DNA of 64,000 nucleotides from Haloprofundus salilacus (GTDB lineage: Archaea > Halobacteriota > Halobacteria > Halobacteriales > Haloferacaceae): assembly GCF_020150815.1 (NCBI RefSeq), contig NZ_CP083723.1, positions 1,922,001 to 1,986,000 on the forward strand. Direction: 5' to 3'. The notes below the pieces were generated by a model. It saw only the letters and a list, made by a program, of their open reading frames with translations. It did no database searches and was not told the origin of the DNA. Positions 51,344-60,495 of this stretch are shown in pieces (the stretch's first letter is position 1; each line of letters starts with the position of its first letter). Made by a program: the position numbers and the translations under genes.

Positions 51344-52102
51344 ATGGACCTTCGAGACGCCGAACCCACAGACGCGGAGGGGATTCGAGCCGTCGCCCGC
51401 GAGTCGCTTCTGGCCTCGTACAGCCCCGACCTCTCCGAAGACGTCATCGACACCGCGGTGAAGAGCTGGTACGCCGACGACGAAGTCGGGTCGAACCTCG
51501 AAGACCCGCAGGCGGTGTGGACCGTCGCCGTCGACGGTGACGACGTCGTCGCCGTCGTCCAGAGCTACCTCGTCGAGGCCGACGAGACGGTCGGCCAGAT
51601 AGACTGGCTCCACGTCGCCCCCGACTCGCGGGGCGGGGGACTGGGCAGACAGTTGCTCAAGCGCGTCGAGACCGAACTGATGGACCGCGGCGCCTCACGC
51701 CTCGAAGGTAAAGTGCTCACGGTCAACGAGGGCGGCGCGCGCTTCTACGAGAACGCGGGTTACGACGCCGGAGAGACGCGACAGGTCGAGATCGCCGACG
51801 AGGAGTTCACCGAGCGCGCCTTCGTCAAGTCCGCCTCGGAGTCCACCGAGGAGTTCACCCCGGTCGAAGAGCGTAGCGGGCCCGACGGCCAGACGCTGTA
51901 CGTCGCCTACGACGAGAGCCAGCGCGCGCGGAAAGCGCCGTTCTACGTCACGTACACCGACGAGGAGAGGACGGAGCGCTACGGCTACCTCTGCGGCAAC
52001 TGTGAGAGTCTTGCGACGGCGATGGACTCGATGGAACGCATCGAGTGCAACGAGTGCGGTAATCAGAGCAAGTCGGCACGCTGGGACGCCGCGTACCTGT
52101 AA
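51344..52102 (+). CDS. GNAT acetyltransferase with C-terminal zinc-ribbon-like domain
   Basis: A protein of 252 residues. Residues 1-165 are a GNAT domain: IDWLHVAPDSRGGGLGRQLLKRVETELMDRGA contains motif A, and GGARFYENAGYDAGE motif B. Residues 180-250 form a second domain with paired cysteines CGNC and CNECG around a helix (ESLATAMDSMERIE), as in the haloarchaeal DUF5816-type domain. The zinc domain may bind a protein or nucleic-acid partner. The start MDLRDAEPTDAE is a typical GNAT opening. Confidence 0.88.
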   Translation: MDLRDAEPTDAEGIRAVARESLLASYSPDLSEDVIDTAVKSWYADDEVGSNLEDPQAVWTVAVDGDDVVAVVQSYLVEADETVGQIDWLHVAPDSRGGGLGRQLLKRVETELMDRGASRLEGKVLTVNEGGARFYENAGYDAGETRQVEIADEEFTERAFVKSASESTEEFTPVEERSGPDGQTLYVAYDESQRARKAPFYVTYTDEERTERYGYLCGNCESLATAMDSMERIECNECGNQSKSARWDAAYL

Positions 52103-52362
52103 TCGACGTCTGCACCGGCGGCGTTCCTCGCCCCTCGCCGCCGACGTCCGCGCTCTCGTCGTGCAGCGGAGGCCGTTCCCCATTTTCCCGGTTCGTCTCT
52201 CGAACCGACGAGGAGCGTGTCGATCTCTGTTGTAAACGGATATGCGCGATATGAAACCGCGGTCCAGAAGGCAGGCATGTCAAAAATAATCGCTTGGATT
52301 TCTCATTCAGCGGATTTTACTTCACAACCGCTTCTCGCGGACTGGCCATTCAATACAGAGAA

Positions 52363-52809
52363 TTATTCTCCCCGGCTTGTGATTGCCTCTGGCCGACGAA
52401 CTATGGACGGCAGTTCAAGTCCCCCGACGACGGTGAACAGAACGCCGCCAAGGACGGTGAGGTACCAGCCGAGTGCGGGAACGAATGTGGCTGAGAACCC
52501 AATCAGCGTAGACATAGATAGATAGTATGCCGGGAATACAATCGTTCCAAGGCCCACAGCGAGCGTTGTTGCGGTTCGTGCCATCGTTCGTGTGCTAACG
52601 ACACGGACTAAGAGAACAAGCCCGATTGCACCGAGTAGCGCGAAGTCGAACCCTTCAAATCCTGCACCCATTCCGGTGTAGTAGACTGTCGGTATCTTGG
52701 CATCAGGAGGGAGGTTTGGATTCGTTCTCAGCCAAGGGAGGTACGCTCCGACCGCAATTGAAATCGTGCCTCCGATGAGCAGAATCATCTTGCGCGATTC
52801 AACATTCAT
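52363..52809 (-). CDS. Four-span membrane protein of unknown function
   Basis: A protein of 148 residues with four hydrophobic spans (about 8-26, 53-72, 80-100 and 113-133). Charged residues are few. The gene is less GC-rich than its neighbours and lies next to the transposase gene, so it may have come with foreign DNA. No domain is recognised. Confidence 0.65.
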   Translation of the reverse strand: MNVESRKMILLIGGTISIAVGAYLPWLRTNPNLPPDAKIPTVYYTGMGAGFEGFDFALLGAIGLVLLVRVVSTRTMARTATTLAVGLGTIVFPAYYLSMSTLIGFSATFVPALGWYLTVLGGVLFTVVGGLELPSIVRRPEAITSRGE

Positions 52810-52839
52810 ACAATTCGCTAAGAAGTCCGGGGATAAACG

Positions 52840-54990
52840 CTTTCTGTAGGCTCAAACGCCGCTTTGTTATATACACACGCTTTACTTCGCAACTCAAGCC
52901 CGGTCTCAATCAGGATGCATACTTTTTACATAGGCTTTCTCGTGCGGTTGAGTAGTGTCAGTCGTTCAGCCTACTGAATCCCCGTTCGACCACGATAGGT
53001 ACTTCGAGTTCACCGTCAACGACGAGACCTATAACGGGAGCATCCACTTCCTCACCCAGTACGACGGAAAACCCGATTTCGTCGAAGTACTACGGAGTAC
53101 CTTCTTCCGAGATGAGACCTACGGCGACAGTCGCGCCGACTGGCATCGGAACACCACGTCATTTTACGCGTGGATAAAAGCCCACATGCTCCGACTTGCG
53201 TGGGACTGCCGCGAAGAGTTCCTCCGTTACTTTCTCCACTCGTTCCCCAATATCTGCCGTGATTTCGGATTCCAAGTCGCGCACGACCGTGACGCGAGTG
53301 GAGCGCCGAGCCAGTCCCGTCTCTGGGAGATGTGGAACAAGGAGTTCACCGACGTACAGCGCGAGTTCGTGCGGACGGCCACCGAGGAAGCACTTGCCTT
53401 CGCCCGCGAGCAAGGCATCCCTGCACCCGACCCTGTGTTCCGTCCCGAGGAGCGCGACATCTCCTCGAAACGGAGCGAACAGCGGCTCGTCGCGGAGAAG
53501 ACCAAGGAGGTCTGGCAACAGGCCAAGCCGTTCGTCACGGACACGTTCTACCTGAAGCGGGCCGAGAACACCGTGGTTCACGAGAACGCGTTCTGGGAAC
53601 AGCACACCTACATGGGAATGCGCGAGAACATGTACGCTCAGAGCGGTCAGCACTCCTTCTATATCGACTCTCGGCGCGACCGCACGCCGAGCGCATCGAA
53701 TCACCGCTACCAGATTGGCAAACTCTCCGCTGAGGAGACGCGCTCGATGCTCCACGAGACCAATCGGATGCTCATCGCCCGCGCTCGCCACAACGCCGAA
53801 CTCGTCGGCAACCTCGTGGCCGCCATCGACATCACGAAAGGCAACCCGTGGACTGGCAAAATCGAGCGCGATGAGGATAACAACATCACCGAGGACTGGA
53901 TTCTCGGCTACAAGGACGGTGAAGTGTACTATCAGTGGGCCACCATCCAAATTGTCGGCTACGACATCCCACTCGTGCTGGACGCGATTCCGGTCAAGCG
54001 AGGGATGAAGCGAGCCGACATCGTGGACAGCCTGCTGGAGAATGCGCTCGACCTCGTAGACGACATCGAACTCGTGATGATGGACAGAGAGTTCGATAGC
54101 GAGGGTGTGAAGGACGCGTGCGACAAGCACGGTGTCTCCTATTTGAACGGCGCACGGAAGCGCGAATCAGAGAAGGCGACGTGTACACGGCTTCGCCGTG
54201 CCGGGAAGACGGTTCACATCGAGGAGGAGACGGTTGCAGATGGCCCGACCCGCAAGCGGATGTACCTCCCGTCCAGTGCTGACGGCGACTTCGAGGCCGA
54301 GGACGAGGAGGAAGACGAAAATGAGGAGAGGCCAGACATCCGCGAGGAGATGCGCGAAGAACTCGCTGACCTCGGTATCGAATTGAGCGAGGAGGAGGCC
54401 TCGCACGGGTTCAGCGCCCTCACGAAGGAACTGCGAAAAGAGGAAGCAAACGAGCCGACTGTCGGGAGTGAGGCGGATACGCAGGCGTACGCGTTGTTCG
54501 AGACCAACCACCCGAGTGTGACGCTGAACGAGGGCGATAGCGAGGTAGAGCGCATTCACATGGTTGAGCGGATGGTTCGCCGCTATCGCCACCGCTGGGG
54601 CATCGAGAACGGCTACAAGCAACTCAAGACGTTTCGCGTCCGCACGACGAGCAAACGCCACACGTATCGGTTCTTTAATTTCGTGTTCGCGTGCGTGCTG
54701 TACAACGTCTGGCGGCTCGTGGATTTGTTGGTGAAATTCGCTATCGAGGGGGAGAACTCGACGTACGCGCCGCGTGTGGACGCCAACCAGTTCCTGACGG
54801 TGGCGAAGAAATACTACGGTCTCGACCCGCCCGACTAACGCTAAGCCGCTCTGTGTCCGCTGACTCCTGAGCGGCGGCACTGTTCTGCGTTCCTTATTTT
54901 CGGCTGATTGTTGACTGATTCCGAATCGGTACCCTCGTCATCCTCTGACGACTTTTTCGTACGGGGGTGATATAGTGCAAGGAATATCAG
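52840..54990 (+). mobile_element. Probable insertion sequence around the 52955 transposase
   Basis: The bounds are approximate. Flanks of about 110 and 150 bp on either side of the gene are AT-richer than the chromosome. I compared the outer ends by eye and found no convincing terminal inverted repeat or target duplication, so the real ends are not defined. Only the transposase gene is certain. Confidence 0.45.
52955..54838 (+). CDS. IS4-superfamily DDE transposase
   Basis: A protein of 627 residues from GTG 52955. The catalytic triad fits the IS4 pattern: Asp 292 (AAIDITKGNP), Asp 377 (VMMDREFDSEGV) and Glu 551 in YRHRWGIENGYKQLK, the YREK motif. It is longer than most IS4 enzymes; the difference is partly a hydrophilic insert at about 425-490 (FEAEDEEEDENEERPD ...) between the second Asp and the Glu. 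The frame is intact, so the element may still be able to move. A TATA-like CTTTTTACA lies about 30 nt upstream. Confidence 0.9.
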   Translation: MSVVQPTESPFDHDRYFEFTVNDETYNGSIHFLTQYDGKPDFVEVLRSTFFRDETYGDSRADWHRNTTSFYAWIKAHMLRLAWDCREEFLRYFLHSFPNICRDFGFQVAHDRDASGAPSQSRLWEMWNKEFTDVQREFVRTATEEALAFAREQGIPAPDPVFRPEERDISSKRSEQRLVAEKTKEVWQQAKPFVTDTFYLKRAENTVVHENAFWEQHTYMGMRENMYAQSGQHSFYIDSRRDRTPSASNHRYQIGKLSAEETRSMLHETNRMLIARARHNAELVGNLVAAIDITKGNPWTGKIERDEDNNITEDWILGYKDGEVYYQWATIQIVGYDIPLVLDAIPVKRGMKRADIVDSLLENALDLVDDIELVMMDREFDSEGVKDACDKHGVSYLNGARKRESEKATCTRLRRAGKTVHIEEETVADGPTRKRMYLPSSADGDFEAEDEEEDENEERPDIREEMREELADLGIELSEEEASHGFSALTKELRKEEANEPTVGSEADTQAYALFETNHPSVTLNEGDSEVERIHMVERMVRRYRHRWGIENGYKQLKTFRVRTTSKRHTYRFFNFVFACVLYNVWRLVDLLVKFAIEGENSTYAPRVDANQFLTVAKKYYGLDPPD

Positions 54991-55137
54991 TTCAACCGAT
55001 TATTTGACCACATGCCTGACTTCTAGCGGTCTGGCTCCCGAAAGACCGGAATGAGGAACGGAAACCGTCTTTCGAGTCGGCGCTCCGCGTCCGTCCACAA
55101 CAGACAGGTGGGTTGACGGCCGAGTACGCAGTATCCG

Positions 55138-55353
55138 ATGGGTTCGAGGAACGAGAGCGACGACACGATCGTCTACGACTGGTGGAGTCGACACCCCCGC
55201 GCGTTCGACCTTGCGTTTCTCGGCCGCGAACACGCTCACAGGCGGTTGGCCGACATCCTCGGATCGGTATTTCGATTTCTCGGCAGAGCGCTCGCCGCCT
55301 TCGACCTCTTTTCGGGTGAATCCGGAGTGTTCACACCTCGTCGCGGTCGGTGA
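55138..55353 (+). CDS. Small hypothetical protein, possibly truncated
   Basis: A protein of 71 residues beginning MGSRNESDDTIVYDWWSRHPRAFD and ending LFSGESGVFTPRRGR. The YDWWSRHP opening recalls the N-terminus of some SAM-dependent methyltransferases, but no motif I follows. The 3' end overlaps the convergent SnoaL-like gene by 23 nt. It may be a small protein or the remnant of a larger gene cut by the nearby insertion. Confidence 0.45.
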   Translation: MGSRNESDDTIVYDWWSRHPRAFDLAFLGREHAHRRLADILGSVFRFLGRALAAFDLFSGESGVFTPRRGR

Positions 55354-55687
55354 ACGTGTACCGTCGCGCGATTTCGTCGCCCTCGAAGACGTGGAAATCG
55401 GCGAAGCCGAACTCGACGGCGTCGCCGTTCTGCTCTCCGGCGAACGTCCCCCGAACCGCGACGGTGTCGCCGTCGACGACCACGTCGTGGACGTCGTGAC
55501 TCCCGTTCTCCAGCGGTCGACCGTCCTCGTAGAACGTCAGCAGTGCGTCGCGTCCCTCGATGGCGTCCTGTCCGGGTCGTTCGTAGCGAACGTCCTCGTT
55601 GAAGAGCGCGACGAGGTCGTCGTACTGGCCGGCGTCGACGAGGTCGTAGTACTCCCGTACGACGGATTCTGGTTCCGTGTCTCCCAT
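55331..55687 (-). CDS. SnoaL/NTF2-like domain protein
   Basis: A protein of 118 residues with the NTF2-fold order: ESVVREYYDLVDAGQYDDLVALFNEDVRYERPGQDAIEGRDALLTFY, HDVHDVVVDGDTVAVRGTFAGE, and FADFHVFEGDEIARRYTFTD. Such proteins are small ketosteroid-isomerase-like binders or enzymes; the ligand is unknown. ATG 55687 is the only suitable start. Confidence 0.87.
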   Translation of the reverse strand: MGDTEPESVVREYYDLVDAGQYDDLVALFNEDVRYERPGQDAIEGRDALLTFYEDGRPLENGSHDVHDVVVDGDTVAVRGTFAGEQNGDAVEFGFADFHVFEGDEIARRYTFTDRDEV

Positions 55688-55779
55688 ACGAGAGCTACAG
55701 TTTCCAGTAAGTAGTATTTCGGCGTAGTGGCAAATCGGTGCGACGTTACCGACGCCGCGGGGACTAAGGTGCCGGGCGA

Positions 55780-57390
55780 CTACCCCTCGCCGACCATCCG
55801 GTCTTCGTCCTCCCACTCGCGCTCGCGGAGTTCGTACTTCTGGATCTTCCCGGTCGCCGTCGTCGGTAACTCGGCGACGAACTCGATTTCGCTCGGCACT
55901 TTGTACGTCGCGATGCGCTCGCGGAGGAACGAGATCACGTTGTCGCTCGTCGTTCCGGGGTTTTGAGGGTCGCCGTTGGCCGGGACGACGAACGCTTTCG
56001 GCGTCTCGCCCCACTTCTCGCTCGGCGCGGGGATAACGGCCACGTCGCCGACGGCGTCGTGGTCGAACAGCGCGTCCTCCAACTCGATGCTGGAGATGTT
56101 CTCGCCGCCGGAGATGATGATGTCCTTCTTCCGATCCTGGATACTGACGAAGCCGTTCTCGTCGACGGTCGCGAGGTCGCCCATATGGTAGTAGCCCTCC
56201 ACGCGGTCGTTGAACGCCTCCTCCGTCGCCTCGGGTTTCTCCCAGTAGCCGTCCATCACCTGGTTGCCGCGGACGACGATCTCGCCGATGCTCTGGCCGT
56301 CTTGCGGCACGTCCTCGCCGTCCTCGTCGACGACGCGGATCTCGGTGCCCAGATAGCCGATTCCCTGCGTCTTCTTCACGGCGAAGCGGTCGGGGTCGTC
56401 TTGGTCGAAGAAACGCCGGGCGTCTGAGGTCGTGATGAGCGGTCCGGTCTCCGTCGCGCCGTAGACGTGCTTGAGGTACCAGCCGAACTCGTCTTCGACC
56501 GTCCGAATCGTCGCCTCCGGCGGCGCGGCCCCCGCCGTCGCCACGCGGACCGGTCGCCCGGCGGTCGTCTCCGGTTCGTGTTCCGCGTAGTGCTCTTGGA
56601 GCATGTTCAGCACCGTCGGCGCAGCGCAGAAGTACGAGACGCCCTCCTCGCGGACGGCATCGAAGATTCCGGCTGCGTCGACGCCGCGCGTGCAGACGTG
56701 CTTCGCGCCCATCCCGGTCACCGAGAAGATGTGGCCCCAGCCGTTGACGTGGAACATCGGGAGCGTCCACAGATACACGTCGTCGTCGCGAATCTCCTGG
56801 TGGGTCGCGACGAGGTAGGCGTGCAGCGTCTCGGTCCGGTGGGTGCGGCAGACGCCCTTCGGGTCGCCCGTCGTCCCCGAGGTGTAGTTGATGGTGATGA
56901 TATCGCTCTCGTCCATCTCAGGGCGGTCGTACGCCGTCGATTCGGCGACGAGGTCGTCGAACGACTCCCACTCCCCCTCAACGGCGTCGGGGTCGTCGGT
57001 GACGAACAGTTCAGTTGGCACCGACTCTCGAATCGCTTCTATCTTCTCCGCGTAATCGTGGTCGGCGAAGACGGCTTTCACACCCGCGTCGTTCAGGATG
57101 TACTCGAAGTCCGCCGGGACGAGGCGGTAATTCAGCGGCGTGTGAATCGCGCCGAGTTGCATCGACCCGTAGGCCGCTTCGAGGTGGTAGTGAGTGTTCG
57201 GGTCCAACACCGCTACCCGGTCGCCCTTCTCGACGCCTCTGGACTGCAGCGCCGCCGCCCACCCGTCCGCGCGCTCGCCCAGCTCGGCGTACGTGTATCG
57301 CTCGCCCGTCGTCGCCACCACAGCCTCCTTGTCGCCGTAGTGTCGCCGGGCGCGGTCCAGAAAGTCCGTCGCCAGCAGTGGTTTCTCCAT
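55780..57390 (-). CDS. Acyl-CoA synthetase (AMP-forming)
   Basis: An ANL-superfamily ligase of 536 residues: P-loop INYTSGTTGDPKGVCRTHR, A5 region HVYGATETGPLITT, and the C-terminal YHMGDLATVDENGFVSIQDRKKDIIISGGENISSIELED with the late catalytic Lys in PTTATGKIQKYELR. It activates a fatty or aryl acid to the acyl-CoA through an adenylate. Chain length cannot be read; the family resembles medium/long-chain ligases. Codon use is normal. The frame stays open upstream to 57618 without family similarity. Confidence 0.93.
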   Translation of the reverse strand: MEKPLLATDFLDRARRHYGDKEAVVATTGERYTYAELGERADGWAAALQSRGVEKGDRVAVLDPNTHYHLEAAYGSMQLGAIHTPLNYRLVPADFEYILNDAGVKAVFADHDYAEKIEAIRESVPTELFVTDDPDAVEGEWESFDDLVAESTAYDRPEMDESDIITINYTSGTTGDPKGVCRTHRTETLHAYLVATHQEIRDDDVYLWTLPMFHVNGWGHIFSVTGMGAKHVCTRGVDAAGIFDAVREEGVSYFCAAPTVLNMLQEHYAEHEPETTAGRPVRVATAGAAPPEATIRTVEDEFGWYLKHVYGATETGPLITTSDARRFFDQDDPDRFAVKKTQGIGYLGTEIRVVDEDGEDVPQDGQSIGEIVVRGNQVMDGYWEKPEATEEAFNDRVEGYYHMGDLATVDENGFVSIQDRKKDIIISGGENISSIELEDALFDHDAVGDVAVIPAPSEKWGETPKAFVVPANGDPQNPGTTSDNVISFLRERIATYKVPSEIEFVAELPTTATGKIQKYELREREWEDEDRMVGEG

Positions 57391-57671
57391 GTGCCTCGAC
57401 GTTAGTGAACATTCATGATATACATTGCGGGCGCGGAAACGTTCGCCGCCCGCGCAGTCGGGCGGTTCGTCGGTTCCTCGCCAATATAGTCGGTGTGTCG
57501 ACAACGGCGTCGGTATGCCGTCAGCGCCGTCGGTTCGTCGCCGAATCTCGTTGCGTCGTCCGGCCGCCCGAGAGTGTTTTCGGGACCGCACGGTCGGTCT
57601 CGGGTGAGTAAATATCACTCCGTAGTGCTACCCACAAAAGTGGTTTATCGGTACGGACCTTGCTGTCGACA

Positions 57672-57923
57672 ATGCCACTGTCAGAGTACACCGGCCGACG
57701 GCCGCGCGGCGCGAACCGGAGCGTCCGCATCAGTCGCGCCGTCAAACACCACCGATGGCAACCGGACGGCGAACCCTCCGAACCGTGTGCCAACTGCGGC
57801 ATCGACCTCTCGCTACACGAGCGACACGTTCTCGTCACGTTGGTCGAAGACGACTTCGGCGACGCCGCTCGCCGGTATCTTTGCGACGAATCCTGTCTCC
57901 GCGAGTGGGTAGGCAAGAGTTAG
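57672..57923 (+). CDS. Small zinc-binding protein (DUF7576-like)
   Basis: A protein of 83 residues. CANC and a later CDESC (about 43-46 and 72-76) frame RHVLVTLVEDDFGDAARRYL. This C-x2-C ... C-x3-C arrangement resembles a treble-clef or TRASH-like metal site found in haloarchaeal DUF7576 proteins. A basic N-terminal stretch (GRRPRGANRSVRISRAVKHHR) may bind nucleic acid. TATA-like GGTTTATCGG lies about 27 nt before ATG 57672. Confidence 0.75.
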   Translation: MPLSEYTGRRPRGANRSVRISRAVKHHRWQPDGEPSEPCANCGIDLSLHERHVLVTLVEDDFGDAARRYLCDESCLREWVGKS

Positions 57924-57963
57924 AGACGCGAGAAGCGGAGCGCTCCGGGCGTCGCCCGGGAAT

Positions 57964-58179
57964 TTACGGCTCGTTTTTCGCAGCTTCCAGCGACCAGAAG
58001 AAGCCGTAGTACGCGACGACGCCGCCGAGCATGGCGAGGTAGTACGCCCACTGCGGCGCTTTCAGCAGGTCGAAGACGATGGTGACGACGGTCACCCACG
58101 CCATCGCAAACACGAGGTCGACGAACATGCCGCGGCGATGCTCCCGGACATGTTTGCCGATGGCTTCGAGTCGGCTCAT
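57964..58179 (-). CDS. Small two-span membrane protein
   Basis: A protein of 71 residues: MSRLEAIGKHVREHRRGMFVDL, then spans at about 22-38 (FAMAWVTVVTIVFDLL) and 44-62 (WAYYLAMLGGVVAYYGFFW) and a short EAAKNEP tail. It lies downstream of the symporter and the usp remnant on the same strand. Function is unknown. Confidence 0.7.
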   Translation of the reverse strand: MSRLEAIGKHVREHRRGMFVDLVFAMAWVTVVTIVFDLLKAPQWAYYLAMLGGVVAYYGFFWSLEAAKNEP

Positions 58180-58244
58180 CGGCGACCTCGGTCGCCGGCA
58201 TCGGCGTTCGTCGGTCGCTCCGGCGGGGAGTCACGCGTCACGGC

Positions 58245-58382
58245 CTACGCCTCACCCTGTTCGTCGACGACGTACAGCGCGTGTAACCCAGCGCCGTAGC
58301 GCTCGGCGAGGCCGACCGCGTGGCTCACCACCCCCTGAGCGACGGCGCTTCCGTCGGTCGGTAGGAGTGTTCGCTCGTACAT
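58245..58382 (-). pseudogene. Truncated universal stress protein after the symporter gene
   Basis: ATG 58382 lies 2 nt after the symporter stop, so it would be coupled to it. The 45 residues (MYERTLLPTDGSAVAQGVVSH ... GAGLHALYVVDEQGEA) match only the first third of UspA: strand 1, helix 1 and strand 2. The frame then stops and no Usp-like continuation (GxxGxxxxFGS loop) is present in any frame downstream. In haloarchaea a full usp gene commonly follows this symporter. A 3' deletion is therefore likely; a short functional form is not excluded. Confidence 0.65.
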
Positions 58383-58384
58383 GC

Positions 58385-60064
58385 TCAGTCGTCGGAGACG
58401 GGTTCACCGCCGTCGGTCGTCGCGACCTCTTCGGCGGACTGCATCCGCGACATCGGTTCAGGGCTGTGACACTGCCGGACCAGCCTTTTAGTCGCCATGT
58501 CGGGTTCGTCGGTCGCGAGCGAGACGCCGATGGTGACGACGAACACGATGGGAACGGCCACGAGCGCCGACCCGATGGCGGGCACCGCTGCCGCCAGCGT
58601 CGCCGAGTACGGTTCGCCCGTACCGATGTACGTCGGCAGCACCTCGTTTATCATCGGAATGAGCCAAATGACGAGGCCGGTCGTCATCCCCGCCAGCGCG
58701 CCCTGCCGGTTCGTGTTCTCCCACCAGAGTCCGAGGAAGAACATCGGGAACAGCACCGCGCCGGCGAGCGAAAACGCGTACGAGACCAGCGCGGCGATGG
58801 GCGCCGCGGGGTCCAGCGCGGCGAGCGTCGTGATGACGCCGAGCGCGACGATGCTCAGTCGACCGACGAGCACCTGCTGGCGCTGACTCGCGTCCTCGTT
58901 GATGATGTTCGCGTAGATGTCGTGGGAGATGGCCGACGACCCCGCGATGAACAGGCCGGCGGTGGTCGCGATCGCGGCGGCGATGCCGCCCGCGGCGACG
59001 AAGCCGACGAACCACTGGGGTAGCTCCGCTAACTGGGCCGCGAGCACGACGATGACGTCACCGGCGGCGCTCGTCATGCCGGGGTCGCCGTAGACGGCTC
59101 CGATGTTCTCCGAGTAGAGGTCGGTGCCGAACGCCGCGAACGCCGGGGCTGAGAGGTAAAGCAGGCAGATGAAAAACAGCCCCCACACCGTCGACCAGCG
59201 GGCGGTCCGCTCGTTCTCGACGGTGTAGAATCGCACGAGCACGTGCGGCAGTCCGCAGGTCCCGACGACTAGCGAGAACGCCGTCGCGATCCAGAGGTAG
59301 TAGCTCTCGTTGACGAACGGCTCGCTGAACTCGGAGCCGAGTTCGGCGACCATCGCGCCGTACTCAATCTGCGGCAGTACCGTCGAGTAGCCTTGCGTGA
59401 AGCCGACGGCGTACAGTCCCGCGAGGAACGCGACGATGAGGATGACGTACTGGACGGCCATGTTCTTCGTCGCGCCCAGCATCCCCGACAGCGTCAGGTA
59501 GCCGACGGTGATTGCCATCATCAAGATAACCATCGACTGGTAGCCGCTCATCCCGGGGATGCCGATGTCGCCGAAGATGTAGAGACCGACCAGCCCCATC
59601 CCGCGGGCCTGCCCGATGGCGTAGACGAAGCCGATGAGGAACGTCGTCACCGCCGCGATAGCGCGGGCGGTGTCGGAGTTGAACCGGTCGCCGACGAAGT
59701 CGGGGGCCGTGTACTTCCCGAACCGCCGCATCTGCGCGGCCAGGAAGATGAGCAGGATGAAGTAGCCGGTCGACCAGCCGACGACGAACGCGAGCCCGTA
59801 GAAGCCCGACAGCGCGATGAGCGCGGCCATCCCGAGATACGACGCCGCCGACATCCAGTTCGCGCCGATGGCCATCCCGTTCTCGACGTTACCGATGGAG
59901 CGACCGGCGACCCACATCCCCTCAGTGTCGGCGACGCGGAACGCGTACCCGATACCCAAGAACAGCGCGAGCATCGCCGCGACGAGGATCGCCGGGGCGA
60001 GTTTGAACGAGACGTTCAGCCCCTCCGGGAGCAGTCCGCTCTGGAGCACCGCTCCGAGCGTCAT
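58385..60064 (-). CDS. Sodium:solute symporter family protein (acetate-permease type)
   Basis: A membrane protein of 559 residues with about 13 spans of the SSS family. GRSIGNVENGMAIGANWMSAASYLGMAALIALSG is the ActP/VC_2705-like N-terminal block, GLPHVLVRFYTVENERTARWSTVWGL the conserved middle, and GLFIAGSSAISHDIYANII the late block. A C-terminal hydrophilic tail of about 55 residues follows. It probably imports acetate or another short carboxylate with Na+. It overlaps the DUF4212 gene by 4 nt, as is usual for this subtype. Confidence 0.93.
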   Translation of the reverse strand: MTLGAVLQSGLLPEGLNVSFKLAPAILVAAMLALFLGIGYAFRVADTEGMWVAGRSIGNVENGMAIGANWMSAASYLGMAALIALSGFYGLAFVVGWSTGYFILLIFLAAQMRRFGKYTAPDFVGDRFNSDTARAIAAVTTFLIGFVYAIGQARGMGLVGLYIFGDIGIPGMSGYQSMVILMMAITVGYLTLSGMLGATKNMAVQYVILIVAFLAGLYAVGFTQGYSTVLPQIEYGAMVAELGSEFSEPFVNESYYLWIATAFSLVVGTCGLPHVLVRFYTVENERTARWSTVWGLFFICLLYLSAPAFAAFGTDLYSENIGAVYGDPGMTSAAGDVIVVLAAQLAELPQWFVGFVAAGGIAAAIATTAGLFIAGSSAISHDIYANIINEDASQRQQVLVGRLSIVALGVITTLAALDPAAPIAALVSYAFSLAGAVLFPMFFLGLWWENTNRQGALAGMTTGLVIWLIPMINEVLPTYIGTGEPYSATLAAAVPAIGSALVAVPIVFVVTIGVSLATDEPDMATKRLVRQCHSPEPMSRMQSAEEVATTDGGEPVSDD

Positions 60065-60495
60065 TCGTTCGTTCCTCCGTCGGCGGCGACGGCGACGTCG
60101 CCGTCAGCGTTACTCTGCGTCGTCGCGTGGTCGATACCGTACTTCTCGTCCAGCGCGTCACGCTTGCGCGCGTACCAGAACGACAGCAGCAACGCCCCGG
60201 TCGGCGCGCCGATGGCGACGAGGAAGTAGTGCAGCGGGAAGCCGAGCACCGGCATCTCCGCGGTCATGACTCCGGGTGCGAGGTAAGTCAGCGTCACCGG
60301 GCCGAACACGATGAGCGCCCAGAGGATGAAACCGGTCCACACGATACGCAAGTGTTCGCGCATGAACGGCGTACTCGGCCTCAAGAGGTTGACTTCCCGG
60401 TCGAGATAGTTCGTCTCTCGGTGGCTCTGCGCCGCTTGCGTGAGCGCACCACCGTCCGTCTCGACGGGCGAGTCCTGTGAGTTTTTCTCTACCAT
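60061..60495 (-). CDS. DUF4212 accessory subunit of the symporter
   Basis: A protein of 144 residues. An acidic N-terminus leads to NYLDREVNLLRPSTPFMREHLRIVWTGFILWALIVFGPVTL and a second span (GFPLHYFLVAIGAPTGALLLSFWYARKRDALDEKYG). This is the DUF4212 pattern, found next to VC_2705-like symporters. It is needed with them, possibly as a small subunit. A TATA-like AACTTTAACG on the minus strand lies about 30 nt before ATG 60495. Confidence 0.9.
   Translation of the reverse strand: MVEKNSQDSPVETDGGALTQAAQSHRETNYLDREVNLLRPSTPFMREHLRIVWTGFILWALIVFGPVTLTYLAPGVMTAEMPVLGFPLHYFLVAIGAPTGALLLSFWYARKRDALDEKYGIDHATTQSNADGDVAVAADGGTNE

Noticed and set aside
52810-55000. Terminal inverted repeats for the insertion sequence
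   Set aside because: Only a 7-bp CGCCGCT-type match between the flanks could be found, which is expected by chance at this GC content.
55687-56770. Long minus-strand frame upstream of the SnoaL-like gene
   Set aside because: It is a shifted shadow of the acyl-CoA synthetase gene, rich in Arg and Pro; high GC produces such frames.
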